NCBI GenBank assembly: GCA_029212905.1
Contig: JARGPB010000005.1
Span: 1-64,000 of the forward strand
Direction of reading: 5' to 3'
Length of the DNA: 64,000 nt
Source of the DNA: Thalassovita sp.
GTDB lineage: Bacteria; Pseudomonadota; Alphaproteobacteria; Rhodobacterales; Rhodobacteraceae
The position numbers and the translations under genes were made by a program. Below, piece after piece: positions 38,042 to 46,999 of this stretch; the stretch's first letter is position 1; the number at the start of each line of letters is the position of its first letter. The notes under the pieces were generated by a model, which was not told the origin of the DNA, did not search any database, and saw nothing but the letters and a program-made list of their open reading frames with translations.

Positions 38042-39271
38042 TCAGGCGAACAGATCCAGCAGCGGATCGGCAGGCATCGTGCCGGTCAGATCGGTCAGGC
38101 TGTAGGGATTGTCGAACACGGTGTCATAGCCCATGTCCTCGAGCGCGGCGATGGTCATCACCGACACATAGCCGCCCGTATCCACGTAGCCGGTCATGAT
38201 TTCCTCGTCAAAGAGCAGCTCGTCCCAGTGACCGCCCGCGGTGCCCGACCCGCCATCCGTTTCAACGGGCACGCCCAGAAACGCCCCCGCATCCGCGCCT
38301 GCAATGGTGGGGAATTCCGTCAGGTAGGTGTCGGAGGCGTTCGCACCGATAAAGCGCAGATCCCCCCCGGCAATGGACCCGGACGTCAGCCCCATCAGCG
38401 ACCAGAGCGTGCCGAACCCCAGCGCGTGCATCATCTCGTGCAGAACGATGGTTTCCCAGTTGCCAAGACCCAGTTGGTTATCCGCGTCGGCGGTATCAAA
38501 GGTCATGGCGCCTGTGGCGGGCAGATAGGTACCATCGCCACGCAGAGCCCGCGGCCCGGCGCTGCCCAGGGTGCCGCCAACACCGTCGATTGTCGCAAGC
38601 GTGGCGGTGATGGTGATGTCGTCAATCAGGGCGCCATCAACGATCGCGTCCGGCAAATCAGCCAGAATGACCGAGCTGAGGTAATCGGCGGCCTCGGTAA
38701 AGGCGGCTTGCAGCGCGGTCGTCCAGGTGCCGACAAATTCGATGGTCACGTTAAACGAGGAGCTGGCAGCGCCGCCACTGGTGTAGGTGTCGGCAGGAAG
38801 CGGCACGTCAGGGACGTCCGGCACGGCATCAGGGGCACGGCCGGTTTCGTCATTGTCTCCGGTGGGCGCGGGCGTCGGGGGCGTGACCTGAGGGGTGCCG
38901 GGCGTCGCACCATCGGGACGGCCATGGCCCGTGGGGCCGGACGGAACAACCGGCGGCGTCACGGGGGCCGGGGCGGGATCGGGGTCCAGGTCCTCGGGCG
39001 GGGTGGGGTCTGGGTCAGGACGGCCATCGCCCACGCTGGCCACAACACCAGAGCCGATCGCGGCGTCGCTGTCCGCGGCCCCTTCGCGGGCGTATTTCTC
39101 CCGCTCGAGCGAGACCGAGCGAAATTCGAAATGATCACTGGTGGACAGGTCAAAATCGACCTCGATCACTTCGGTTTGTGTGGGGGTTTGTGTGGGGGTT
39201 TGTGTGAATTTCGGCCCGTAGTTGACCAAAGCGGGGGATGCTGAAAACGGATCGGAAACTCGAATACTCAT
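38042..39271 (-). CDS. Leishmanolysin-like (M8) zinc metalloprotease, putative type I secretion substrate
   Basis: A 409-residue protein with no signal peptide. The zinc motif His278-Glu279-Met-Met-His282-Ala-Leu-Gly-Phe-Gly-Thr-Leu-Trp is of the M8 type, and the later segment GTAGGHWDELLFDEEIMTGY supplies the distant third histidine. VSVMTIAALEDMGY is the Met-turn region. The N-terminal 30-130 is low-complexity: a Pro-Thr-Gln-Thr repeat and long Pro/Asp/Gly linkers. The last residues are Leu-Leu-Asp-Leu-Phe-Ala; an acidic residue followed by three hydrophobic ones at the extreme C terminus is the export end of serralysin-type type I substrates. No RTX repeats. The start at 39271 is the only one giving a sensible N terminus. 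Confidence 0.85.
   Translation of the reverse strand: MSIRVSDPFSASPALVNYGPKFTQTPTQTPTQTEVIEVDFDLSTSDHFEFRSVSLEREKYAREGAADSDAAIGSGVVASVGDGRPDPDPTPPEDLDPDPAPAPVTPPVVPSGPTGHGRPDGATPGTPQVTPPTPAPTGDNDETGRAPDAVPDVPDVPLPADTYTSGGAASSSFNVTIEFVGTWTTALQAAFTEAADYLSSVILADLPDAIVDGALIDDITITATLATIDGVGGTLGSAGPRALRGDGTYLPATGAMTFDTADADNQLGLGNWETIVLHEMMHALGFGTLWSLMGLTSGSIAGGDLRFIGANASDTYLTEFPTIAGADAGAFLGVPVETDGGSGTAGGHWDELLFDEEIMTGYVDTGGYVSVMTIAALEDMGYDTVFDNPYSLTDLTGTMPADPLLDLFA
39173..39206. repeat. 12-bp in-frame tandem repeat in the metalloprotease gene
   Basis: The unit GGTTTGTGTGGG occurs at 39173-39184 and 39185-39196, with a partial third copy to 39206. On the coding strand it encodes Thr-Gln-Thr-Pro repeats near residue 24. 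A 12-bp unit keeps the reading frame, so gain or loss of copies would change linker length without breaking the protein. Confidence 0.85.
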
Positions 39272-39371
39272 CTGAAATACCTTGAATGAAATCACTGCCC
39301 CAGAGCCTAGCAGCCCTGCGACCAGTCCGAAACAATTTCGTTCGGGGCAGAGCAAGCGCACCTGTCGCCAC

Positions 39372-39402
39372 GAAAAAACCCGGGCACACAAGGTGCCCGG
39401 GT
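39372..39402 (-). terminator. Terminator of the glnK-amtB operon
   Basis: A perfect 10-bp stem ACCCGGGCAC (39378-39387) / GTGCCCGGGT (39393-39402), loop ACAAG, followed on the minus strand by TTTTTCG. It lies about 30 bp beyond the amtB stop codon. Confidence 0.88.
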
Positions 39403-39434
39403 CAGTGAGTTAAAAGCTAATCAGGAAGGAGGGA

Positions 39435-40769
39435 TTAGCCTTTGGAGAACTCGGGGTAGGCTTCCATTCCCAGCTCGGTCATGTCCAGGCCGTTGATCTC
39501 GTCTTCTTCCGAGACACGGATGCCCATGGTCACCTTCAGGATGAACCAGACAACTGCCGAGGTCACGACGGTGAAGACACCGACCACAACGATACCGTAC
39601 AGCTGAGTACCCAGCGATGCGTCACCGTTGGTGATGACAACCGCGATGGTGCCCCAGATGCCACAGATCAGGTGAACCGGGATGGCGCCAACGACGTCGT
39701 CGATTTTCAGCTTGTCCAGGAAGGGAACCGCGAAGACCACGATCACACCACCGACCATACCGATCAGAGTAGCAACGCCCAGAGTGGGGGTCAGCGGCTC
39801 GGCGGTGATCGACACCAGGCCAGCCAGCGCGCCGTTCAGCACCATGGTCAGGTCAGGTTTCTTGTACAGGATCTGGGTCAGCAGCATGGCGGCAACAGCA
39901 CCACCAGCAGCAGCAGCGTTGGTGTTCGAGAAGATGCGCGACACGTCAGCAACATCACCCACGGTGCCCATGGCCAGCTGCGAGCCGCCATTGAAACCAA
40001 ACCAACCCAGCCACAGGATGAACGTACCCAGCGTTGCCAGGGTCAGGTTCGAACCGGGCATCGGCACGGTGCGGCCGTCTTTGTATTTACCGATACGCGG
40101 GCCCAGGATGATGGCGCCAGTCAGAGCGGCCCAGCCACCTACCGAGTGCACAACAGTCGAACCAGCGAAGTCCAGGAAGCCAGCTTCGTCCAGGAAGCCA
40201 CCGCCCCATTTCCACGACGCGGACAGCGGGTAGATGATCGAGGTCAGGATGATCGTGAAGATCAGGAAGGGCCACAGTTTGATACGCTCGGCCACGGTGC
40301 CCGAAACGATCGAGGCAGTTGCGGCACAGAACATCAGCTGGAAGAAGAAGTCCGAGCCAGTCGAGGCATAGCCGTAGTCGTCGGCTGCATCAGAGGTCAC
40401 GCCCACCGCTTCGAGGACGCCAGGGCCCCAAACGCCGGTCAGAACGCCTTCGATCGACCAGGTGCCCAGCGGGTACATCAGGTTGTAACCGATCAGGTAG
40501 TAGAAGATCGACGCCAGCGAGAACAAAGCGACGTTTTTCATCAGCTGCATGGCAACGTTTTTGGAACGCACCAGGCCTGCTTCGAGCATGGCAAAGCCAG
40601 CGGCCATGAAGAACACCAGGAAGCCACCCACAAGGAACAGCAACGAGTTCAGGATGAAGACGGTGTCGGTCGACGCGTTCACGCCCGGAACCGGCCCCTC
40701 TTGTGCAAGACCCAGGCTGGGCAGCGCGGTCAGCGCGGCGGCCAGGGCCAGTTTTTTCGTCAGATTCAT
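39435..40769 (-). CDS. amtB: Ammonium transporter AmtB
   Basis: A 444-residue trimeric ammonium channel. It begins with a signal peptide (1-22, LGLAQ region), followed by about 11 hydrophobic helices. Family motifs: DTVFILNSLLFLVGGFLVFFMAAGFAMLEAGLVRSKN (in parts), FDFAGSTVVHSVGG-type sequence here DFAGSTVVHSVGGWAALTGA with the first pore histidine, and HLICGIWGT with the second. The start at 40769 is favoured over 40775 because AAGGA is 7 bp away. It lies 31 bp downstream of glnK, whose product plugs it when nitrogen is plentiful. Confidence 0.96.
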   Translation of the reverse strand: MNLTKKLALAAALTALPSLGLAQEGPVPGVNASTDTVFILNSLLFLVGGFLVFFMAAGFAMLEAGLVRSKNVAMQLMKNVALFSLASIFYYLIGYNLMYPLGTWSIEGVLTGVWGPGVLEAVGVTSDAADDYGYASTGSDFFFQLMFCAATASIVSGTVAERIKLWPFLIFTIILTSIIYPLSASWKWGGGFLDEAGFLDFAGSTVVHSVGGWAALTGAIILGPRIGKYKDGRTVPMPGSNLTLATLGTFILWLGWFGFNGGSQLAMGTVGDVADVSRIFSNTNAAAAGGAVAAMLLTQILYKKPDLTMVLNGALAGLVSITAEPLTPTLGVATLIGMVGGVIVVFAVPFLDKLKIDDVVGAIPVHLICGIWGTIAVVITNGDASLGTQLYGIVVVGVFTVVTSAVVWFILKVTMGIRVSEEDEINGLDMTELGMEAYPEFSKG

Positions 40770-40800
40770 AGTCATATCCTTAGTTTCCCCCGTCCGCGAC

Positions 40801-41139
40801 TTACAGCGCGTCATCATTCGATTCGCCGGTGCGCACGCGAACTGCTTGTGCGACGTCCAGCACGAAAATCTTGCCGTCACCGATTTTGCCGGTGCGTGCA
40901 GTGTTGGTGATGGTTTCGACGACCTGATCGGCCATGGATGCGTTCACCACGATTTCCAGTTTGATTTTCGGCACGAAATTCACGGCGTATTCCGCACCGC
41001 GATAAATCTCTGTGTGGCCCGACTGCGAACCGAAACCCTTGATTTCGGTCACCATCATGCCGCGCACGCCGATTTCGGTCAGCGCCTCGCGGACCTCCTC
41101 GAGCTTGAACGGTTTGATCGTTGCAATGATGAGTTTCAC
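40801..41139 (-). CDS. glnK: PII nitrogen regulatory protein GlnK
   Basis: A 112-residue PII trimer protein that senses 2-oxoglutarate, ATP/ADP and, through uridylylation, glutamine. MKLIIATIKPFKLEEVREAL opens the protein, Tyr51 (RGAEYAVNF) is the uridylylation site on the T-loop, and TGKIGDGKIFV (about 83-93) is the nucleotide-binding signature. First gene of the glnK-amtB operon, the canonical pairing. Confidence 0.97.
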   Translation of the reverse strand: MKLIIATIKPFKLEEVREALTEIGVRGMMVTEIKGFGSQSGHTEIYRGAEYAVNFVPKIKLEIVVNASMADQVVETITNTARTGKIGDGKIFVLDVAQAVRVRTGESNDDAL

Positions 41140-41400
41140 CTTGATCCCCTTATCGTTATGCTGCGCGGGCTACCCCGCCAATTGCACCTGCAGCAAAGCA
41201 CCAGAATCGGGGCGCAGGTGAAGTGAATAGCCCAAAAAAGCGACTAACCGATCAGTCGCACGCCTAATATTTGATCACCCATGATGATTTGCACAAAAAA
41301 TAGGCTGCTTAAAAACGGTATTTCCCATGCAGCAATGCCTCAACATTCGCGACAACACCGGGTATGATGCGCGAAACAACAGGCTCGGGCAGGGCAAGAC
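41140..41400. other. Divergent region between glnK and a penicillin-binding protein gene
   Basis: 261 bp carrying both promoters. It holds two GCACC copies 14 bp apart (41184-41188, 41198-41202), which could be half-sites of a nitrogen regulator, and a hairpin GCGACT/AGTCGC (41240-41259) with an 8-base loop. I find no full NtrC consensus and no -24/-12 promoter that convinces. No gene is apparent. Confidence 0.4.
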
Positions 41401-43539
41401 ATGAGTGATTCACGGCGTAAAAAGCCGCCATTGGTGGCGGACAAGCGGTATTCAGCCGCCAAGAAACCAAAGAAACCCACCCCCAAAAAGGCGCCGCGCA
41501 AACCGGCCAAGCCCAAGGCACGCAAGCGCAACCCCATTGTGGCGGCCTTTGCGGCGCTGTTTCGGTGGGTCTTTCGGCTGGTGTGGGGGTTCTCGTGGCG
41601 GATCGGGCTGTTCGTCTGCACGCTGATCATGCTGTCGGTCGGATATTTCTATACGACGCTGCCCGCCGCAACGGACCTGTTGGACGGACGGGCCAGCGGA
41701 TCCGTCACGATGATGGACCGGGACGAGAAGATCTTTGCCTGGCGCGGCGACACGTTCGGGGGCGCCGTCACGGCGGAATCCGTCAGCCCGCATCTGAAAA
41801 ACGCCGTCATCGCGACCGAAGACAAACGGTTCTATAACCATTTCGGCATCAGCCCGCGCGGGATCGCCGGGGCGGTACGGATCAACCTGCGCGAAGGACG
41901 CGGGCCACTGTCAGGCCACGGCGGATCGACGATCACGCAACAAACCGCGAAACTGCTGTGCCTGGGCGTCGAATATGACGAAACCACATGGAAAAGCGAG
42001 GCGGCCTATGAATCCGACTGCCGTCAGGGATCGCTGTGGCGCAAGATCAAGGAAGCGGTGTTCTCGGTGGCGATGGAGGCCAAGTACACCAAAGACGAAA
42101 TCCTGAGCATCTATCTGAACCGCGCTTACATGGGCGGCGGGGCCTACGGGGCCGAGGCCGCAGCGCAGCGGTTCTTTGGCAAACCCGCGGCAGCGCTGAA
42201 CCCGGCCGAAGGCGCAATGCTGGCGGGCTTGCTGACGGCTCCGACGTCGCTGGCGCCGACCAACAGCCTGAAACGATCGCAAAACCGGGCAGGCGTGGTG
42301 ATCGAACTGATGAAGGATCAGGGCTATCTGTCGGACCGCGCCGCCCAAGAGGCCCTGGCCAACCCCGCCGAGCTGTCCGCCGCCGCCGAAGCCCGCGCGG
42401 GTGGATATTTCGCGGATTGGGTGATGTCCTCGGGGCCCGAATTTTTCACGCGCAATTCAGCCACGGATGTGATGATCAAGACGACGCTGGACCAACGGCT
42501 GCAAAAAGCGGCCGAGGACGCGCTGGACTATATCTTTAGCGAGAAGGTCAAGGAAGGGTCCAAGGCCCAGGCCGCGATTGTCGTCATGAGCGCCGACGGC
42601 GCAGTGCGCGCGATGGTGGGCGGACGCCGGACCAAAGTGTCGGGCGCGTTCAACCGGGCCACGCAGGCGTTGCGGCAGACGGGATCGAGCTTCAAGCCCT
42701 TTGTCTATGCCACAGCACTGGAAAGTGGCTGGTCATCGAACGACATGGTCACGGACGAGGAATACACGATCAACATCCCCGGATCGGGACCGTGGTCGCC
42801 ACAGAACTATGACCGGAAATACCATGGCCGCGTCACCCTGACCGAGGCGTTGCGCACGTCGCTGAACATCCCGGCGGTGAAAATGGCGCAGAGCGTGGGG
42901 CTGGACAATGTCCGCCAGGTCTCGGCGGATTTCGGGCTGGAATCGGATCTGGCGCAGGGGCCGGCCCTGGCCCTGGGTGCGTCCGAAAGCACGCTGATCG
43001 AAATGACGGGCGCCTATGCGGGCATCCTGAACGGCGGGAGCTCGGTCAAGCCATACGGGCTGGTTGAACTGCGGATGCAGGGCGACAAGGACCCCGTGAT
43101 GACAGCGACAGGCGGTATCGGCGAGCGGGTAATCCGCGAGGACGCCGCGCGCGAGCTGATCTGGATGATGTATGTGGCCGCGACCAAGGGCACGGGGCGG
43201 CGCGCCGTGCTGGACGACCGCCAGATCGCGGGGAAAACCGGGACGACTCAGGCAACGCGGGATGCATGGTTCATCGGGTTCAGCGCGGATTACGTGGCGG
43301 GCGTCTGGATGGGCTATGACGACAACACCCCGCTGACCGGGGTAACGGGATCGGGCCTGCCGGCGGAAATCTGGCATGAAACCATGAAACGCGTCCACGA
43401 GGGCGTACCCGTGTCGCCTCTGCCGATGATGGAGGGCGGATCGGAGCCGAAAATGACCGCAGCCCCCACCGAAAAGGACCGCACCAAGAAGGGCATCGAG
43501 AAGCTGCTGGATGACCTGTTGGGCGGCGGCAACCGCTGA
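41401..43539 (+). CDS. Class A bifunctional penicillin-binding protein (PBP1A family)
   Basis: Inner-membrane peptidoglycan synthase of 712 residues. A very basic Lys/Pro/Ala N terminus (1-45) is followed by one transmembrane helix (about 58-84). The glycosyltransferase domain has catalytic Glu140 in ATEDKRFYNHFG and GGSTITQQTAKLL. The transpeptidase domain has Ser429-x-x-Lys432 (GSSFKPF), SLN in the middle motif and Lys612-Thr-Gly. The C-terminal 30 residues are again Lys-rich. Length and order are those of PBP1A-type enzymes in alphaproteobacteria. Confidence 0.94.
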   Translation: MSDSRRKKPPLVADKRYSAAKKPKKPTPKKAPRKPAKPKARKRNPIVAAFAALFRWVFRLVWGFSWRIGLFVCTLIMLSVGYFYTTLPAATDLLDGRASGSVTMMDRDEKIFAWRGDTFGGAVTAESVSPHLKNAVIATEDKRFYNHFGISPRGIAGAVRINLREGRGPLSGHGGSTITQQTAKLLCLGVEYDETTWKSEAAYESDCRQGSLWRKIKEAVFSVAMEAKYTKDEILSIYLNRAYMGGGAYGAEAAAQRFFGKPAAALNPAEGAMLAGLLTAPTSLAPTNSLKRSQNRAGVVIELMKDQGYLSDRAAQEALANPAELSAAAEARAGGYFADWVMSSGPEFFTRNSATDVMIKTTLDQRLQKAAEDALDYIFSEKVKEGSKAQAAIVVMSADGAVRAMVGGRRTKVSGAFNRATQALRQTGSSFKPFVYATALESGWSSNDMVTDEEYTINIPGSGPWSPQNYDRKYHGRVTLTEALRTSLNIPAVKMAQSVGLDNVRQVSADFGLESDLAQGPALALGASESTLIEMTGAYAGILNGGSSVKPYGLVELRMQGDKDPVMTATGGIGERVIREDAARELIWMMYVAATKGTGRRAVLDDRQIAGKTGTTQATRDAWFIGFSADYVAGVWMGYDDNTPLTGVTGSGLPAEIWHETMKRVHEGVPVSPLPMMEGGSEPKMTAAPTEKDRTKKGIEKLLDDLLGGGNR

Positions 43540-43632
43540 GCCGGGGTCCGGGGTGTGATCCGACTGTGCGCTGCGCGCGCAGGGGATTTGGGCGGGTTGG
43601 GGGCGCTGCCCCCGTCGCTGTGCGACTCCCCC

Positions 43633-43655
43633 GGAGTATTGGCGGCAAGATGAAA
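43633..43655 (+). repeat. Dispersed intergenic repeat, copy 1
   Basis: GGAGTATTGGCGGCAAGATGAAA, plus-strand orientation, preceded by a C-rich segment GTGCGACTCCCCC. It shares the core GAGTATT...GCAAGATGAAA with the copies near 52046, 63095 and 63135, all between genes. Confidence 0.75.
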
Positions 43656-43658
43656 CGC

Positions 43659-43691
43659 AAAAGGCCACCCGGATCAGGGGTGGCCTTTGGT
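43659..43691. terminator. Terminator between the penicillin-binding protein and mlaC
   Basis: Stem AAGGCCACCC (43661-43670) / GGGTGGCCTT (43678-43687), loop GGATCAG, with A-rich left flank and TTTGG on the right. It is placed between convergent genes and probably acts both ways. The rest of this 178-bp gap is GC-rich, with a GGGGGCGCTGCCCCC hairpin near 43599-43613. Confidence 0.8.
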
Positions 43692-43717
43692 ATCTATGGC
43701 GGGTCGGTGTGGCGGGA

Positions 43718-44311
43718 TCAGCCTGCGGATTTCAGATCCGCGATCATTGCGTCGATATTGCCCTTGCGACGGTCCAGCATGGCGCCGATTTCCTCGCGTT
43801 CGGTCAGCAGCATGTTGATGCCTTCGATATACATGTTGAAGAACAAGTTCTTGCCGGTGCGGTCTGAAACGTGGAAGTCCAGCTCGAACGGGGATTCACC
43901 GCGCAGGTGGGCCATGGTGCGCACCTGATAGAAGCTTTTGACCTTTTTGACGCCCTGGACTTCGAGGCGGCCACCGATGAATTCGCGGAAGCGTTTGCCG
44001 TATTTTCGCGAAATGTAGCCGGTAAAGGCTGCGGTGAAGGCTTTCTTTTGCGAGGCGCTGGCGCGGCGGGCATCGACGCCCATCGCATAGGCCGCGATAT
44101 AGGACAGGTCCGAGTATTGGCGGAAAATACGTTCGAATTCACGATACATCGAGGTTTCGGATTTGCCCGAGTCGATGACGGTGTTGATTTCGCCAACCAA
44201 ACCGTCCACCAGACTGCGCGCCTGTTCATTATTCAGCGCAAAGGCCGGAAGCGGCGCAACCATGACGGCCGCGGTCGAGCCCATGAAAAAACGACGTGTC
44301 ATATAGGACAT
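43718..44311 (-). CDS. Phospholipid-binding periplasmic protein, MlaC family
   Basis: MlaC shuttles phospholipids between the outer-membrane MlaA complex and the inner-membrane MlaFEDB transporter. The 197-residue protein has an N-terminal export signal with twin arginines (MTRRFFMGSTAAVMVAPLPAFA), so Tat export is possible. The mature domain has the family features: YGVGxxxA-like AAYAMGVDARRASASQKKAF, FTGYISRKYGKRF and DFHVSDRTGKN. The start at 44311 has GAGGG 9 bp upstream, inside the end of mlaA. It pairs with mlaA, 2 bp upstream. Confidence 0.88.
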   Translation of the reverse strand: MSYMTRRFFMGSTAAVMVAPLPAFALNNEQARSLVDGLVGEINTVIDSGKSETSMYREFERIFRQYSDLSYIAAYAMGVDARRASASQKKAFTAAFTGYISRKYGKRFREFIGGRLEVQGVKKVKSFYQVRTMAHLRGESPFELDFHVSDRTGKNLFFNMYIEGINMLLTEREEIGAMLDRRKGNIDAMIADLKSAG

Positions 44312-44313
44312 AC

Positions 44314-45099
44314 TCAGAAACCCTCGGTGTTGATGTCTTCTGGGGAGATATAGGTATCTTCGTTATCAATTCCCAAATCGTGACGACGATTTTGCGTGAA
44401 CATCGAGCGGCCCTGCGCATAGCTGTCCGCGCTTTCGTACAGGATGGAATCGACAATATCGGCATACCGGCCCCGGTCGCCTACTTTTGACGTGATTTTC
44501 ACCCCGGTGGCAATGTTGGCCTCGCGCGTCGGCAAGACATAGCCGAGCGGATCGGTGAACACATCCACGACCTTGCCGACGGCGTCGCGCTCGTTCGACG
44601 GGCCCAGGAAGGGGAGTTCGACATAGGCGCCTTCGGGGGCGCCCCAAACATGCAGAGTTTCGCCGAAATCAGAATCGTCCGCCGTGATCCCCAGATCGGT
44701 TGCCGGATCGAACAGCCCGCCAAAGCCCAGGGTCACATTGACCACAAAGCGCGACAGGTTGCGCGCGACGCCGGGCACATCGGCCTGCATCAGGTGGTTC
44801 ACGGCGCTGGTCGGCTCGCCCAGGTTATCGGCGAAACGGCCAACGCTGAGCGCGATGCCCTCGGGGACGATCGCGACATAGCCCTTGGCGGCGGGACGGA
44901 CCAGGGCGCTGTCCATCGCGCGGTTAAATTCGTGCGTTTTGCGGTTGCCGTCCTCGTAGGGATCGAACACCTCTGCTTTGGGGTGATCGGGGCCGGGGAC
45001 AGTGCAGCCCGCCAGGGTCAGCGCGCCCCCCGTCAAAAGGACCACCATTGAAGAGCGCAAAAAGGAACTGTATCGCTGTACCAGCACGTTTTTTTCCAA
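44314..45099 (-). CDS. mlaA: MlaA family outer-membrane lipoprotein (VacJ)
   Basis: MlaA sits in the outer membrane and removes misplaced phospholipid from the outer leaflet. The 261-residue precursor has a lipoprotein signal ending Leu-Thr-Leu-Ala-Gly-Cys32, then DPYEDGNRKTHEFNRAMD and PEGIALSVGRFADNLGEPTSAVNHL, both typical of the VacJ/MlaA core, and GFGGLFDPATDLGI. It is cotranscribed with mlaC. The MlaFEDB part is not in the window. Confidence 0.94.
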   Translation of the reverse strand: MEKNVLVQRYSSFLRSSMVVLLTGGALTLAGCTVPGPDHPKAEVFDPYEDGNRKTHEFNRAMDSALVRPAAKGYVAIVPEGIALSVGRFADNLGEPTSAVNHLMQADVPGVARNLSRFVVNVTLGFGGLFDPATDLGITADDSDFGETLHVWGAPEGAYVELPFLGPSNERDAVGKVVDVFTDPLGYVLPTREANIATGVKITSKVGDRGRYADIVDSILYESADSYAQGRSMFTQNRRHDLGIDNEDTYISPEDINTEGF

Positions 45100-45265
45100 T
45101 ATCTGAATTCTGTGATCTATTTAGTCGAAGTCTTAATGAAACCCAGCCATGCTGACCGGCAAGACAGCCGCCTGTGGCATAACTGCGACAGGCCCGTCGG
45201 CGTGAGAAATAGTGCAGTCCGCCCCGAATATAAAGGGCGAGGCCGTATAATGGTGGATCTAACTT

Positions 45266-46999
45266 ATGAATAACCCCCGAGTAGAGGCCGGTCTGGACGA
45301 GTTGCGTGCAGCCCGACGCGAGAGCCGGACCTTGTTCTGGGCCGTCGGAATCTTCAGTTTCATGGTGAACCTGCTGATGCTGACCGGCCCGTTGTACATG
45401 TTGCAGGTCTATGACCGCGTGCTGGGCAGCCGATCCTATGAGACGCTGATCGGGCTGACGGCAATCGTGGCCTTTCTGTACGGGATGATGGGGCTGCTGG
45501 ATTACGCGCGCGCGCGGGTGATGGCGCGGGTCGGATCACGATTTCAGGCGCGGCTGGACCGGCGGGTTTTCGACGCGGTGGTGCGCAAATCGGCGATCGC
45601 GCCGGATGACAGCAGCGCCACGGGGCTGCGCGATCTGGAATCGATCCAGCGGCTGCTGATTTCTCCGGCGTTGATGGCGCTGTTTGACATGCCCTGGACG
45701 CCGTTTTTCCTGGCGGGGATCATGCTGTTCCACCCCTGGCTGGGCTTTCTGGCGATTGGCGGCGGGGTGATCCTGATCCTGATGGCCGTGCTGAACCAGA
45801 CCTCGACCCGGCTGCCGATTGCCAAGGCGAATATGGCCGTCGTGCAATCCGAGAAAATCTCGGGGCAGATGATCAACGAGGCCGAGATGGTGCAGGCGAT
45901 GGGCATGCGCGAGGCATCGTTCCAGCGCTGGCAGGAGTCGCGCAATGGGGCGCTGTCACAATCGCTGGCGGCCTCGGATGCGGGGGGGATGTACAGCACC
46001 CTGACCAAGACCTTTCGGCTGTTTTTGCAATCCGCGATGCTGGGCCTGGGCGCCTATCTGGTGCTGCAAGGCGAGCTGAGCCCCGGCGCAATGATCGCGG
46101 GATCCATCCTGATGGGTCGGGCGCTGGCGCCGATCGAGCAGACCATCAGCCAATGGCCAATGTTCCAGCGGGCCTCGAAAGGGTGGGATAATCTGGCACT
46201 GCTGCTGGGCACGGTCGCCGTAGAGCAACCCAAGACCACCCTGCCCGCCCCCAAGGCCAAACTGGAGGCGCAACAGTTGACCGTCGTCCCGCCGGGGCAA
46301 TCGCAGGCAACGCTGCGGATGATCAACTTTGCGCTGGAACCGGGCCAGGCGATGGGCGTGATCGGCACATCGGGCGCCGGGAAATCCACGCTGGCGCGGG
46401 CTCTGACCGGGCTGTGGCGGCCCGCGGGCGGGAAAATCCGTCTGGATGGCGCCGCGCTGGACCAATACGAGCCCAATGTTCTGGGCCAGTTGATCGGCTA
46501 TCTGCCGCAACGGGTGGAACTGTTCGACGGCACCATCGCGGAAAATATCGCGCGTCTGGACCCTGACCCCGACGCAGCCAAGGTCGTCGCCGCCGCCAAA
46601 AAGGCCGACGCCCATGACATGATCGTCAAGATGCCCGAAGGGTATGACACGCGGGTTGCGTCCTCGGGGGGGCGGCTGTCGGGCGGACAGATCCAGCGGA
46701 TCGGGCTGGCGCGCGCCATGTATTCCGACCCGGTGATCCTGGTGCTGGACGAGCCGAACTCGAACCTGGATAACGAGGGCAGCCAGGCGCTGAACACTGC
46801 GATCCGCGCCATGAAGGCCGAAGGAAAATCAGTGCTGATCATGGCGCACCGTCCCGCGGCCATCCAAGAGTGCGACCTGATCCTGATGCTGGAAGGGGGC
46901 AATGCACGCGCATTTGGCCCCAAGGAAGAGGTGCTGAAAAAGATGGTGCAGAACCACAAGAGCATTGCCCGTGACGGCAACGGAGGCGGCGTGAAATGA
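45266..46999 (+). CDS. Type I secretion system permease/ATPase (PrtD-like)
   Basis: Inner-membrane ABC exporter of 577 residues. N-terminal transmembrane domain of six helices (about 22-320, start LFWAVGIFSFMVNLLMLTGPLYMLQVYDRVL in parts), then the nucleotide-binding domain with Walker A GTSGAGKST (about 366-374), signature RLSGGQIQRIGLARAM and Walker B ILVLDEPNSNLD. There is no C39 peptidase domain, so substrates carry a C-terminal signal. It overlaps the adaptor gene by 4 bp. There is no substrate or TolC gene beside it. Confidence 0.94.
   Translation: MNNPRVEAGLDELRAARRESRTLFWAVGIFSFMVNLLMLTGPLYMLQVYDRVLGSRSYETLIGLTAIVAFLYGMMGLLDYARARVMARVGSRFQARLDRRVFDAVVRKSAIAPDDSSATGLRDLESIQRLLISPALMALFDMPWTPFFLAGIMLFHPWLGFLAIGGGVILILMAVLNQTSTRLPIAKANMAVVQSEKISGQMINEAEMVQAMGMREASFQRWQESRNGALSQSLAASDAGGMYSTLTKTFRLFLQSAMLGLGAYLVLQGELSPGAMIAGSILMGRALAPIEQTISQWPMFQRASKGWDNLALLLGTVAVEQPKTTLPAPKAKLEAQQLTVVPPGQSQATLRMINFALEPGQAMGVIGTSGAGKSTLARALTGLWRPAGGKIRLDGAALDQYEPNVLGQLIGYLPQRVELFDGTIAENIARLDPDPDAAKVVAAAKKADAHDMIVKMPEGYDTRVASSGGRLSGGQIQRIGLARAMYSDPVILVLDEPNSNLDNEGSQALNTAIRAMKAEGKSVLIMAHRPAAIQECDLILMLEGGNARAFGPKEEVLKKMVQNHKSIARDGNGGGVK

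Noticed and set aside
39672..40910. Plus-strand frame of 412 codons opposite amtB
   Set aside because: Shadow of the transporter gene without a recognisable domain.
41182..41202. Possible NtrC site upstream of glnK
   Set aside because: Two GCACC copies are present but in direct, not inverted, orientation and no -24/-12 promoter is visible, so I only describe the region.
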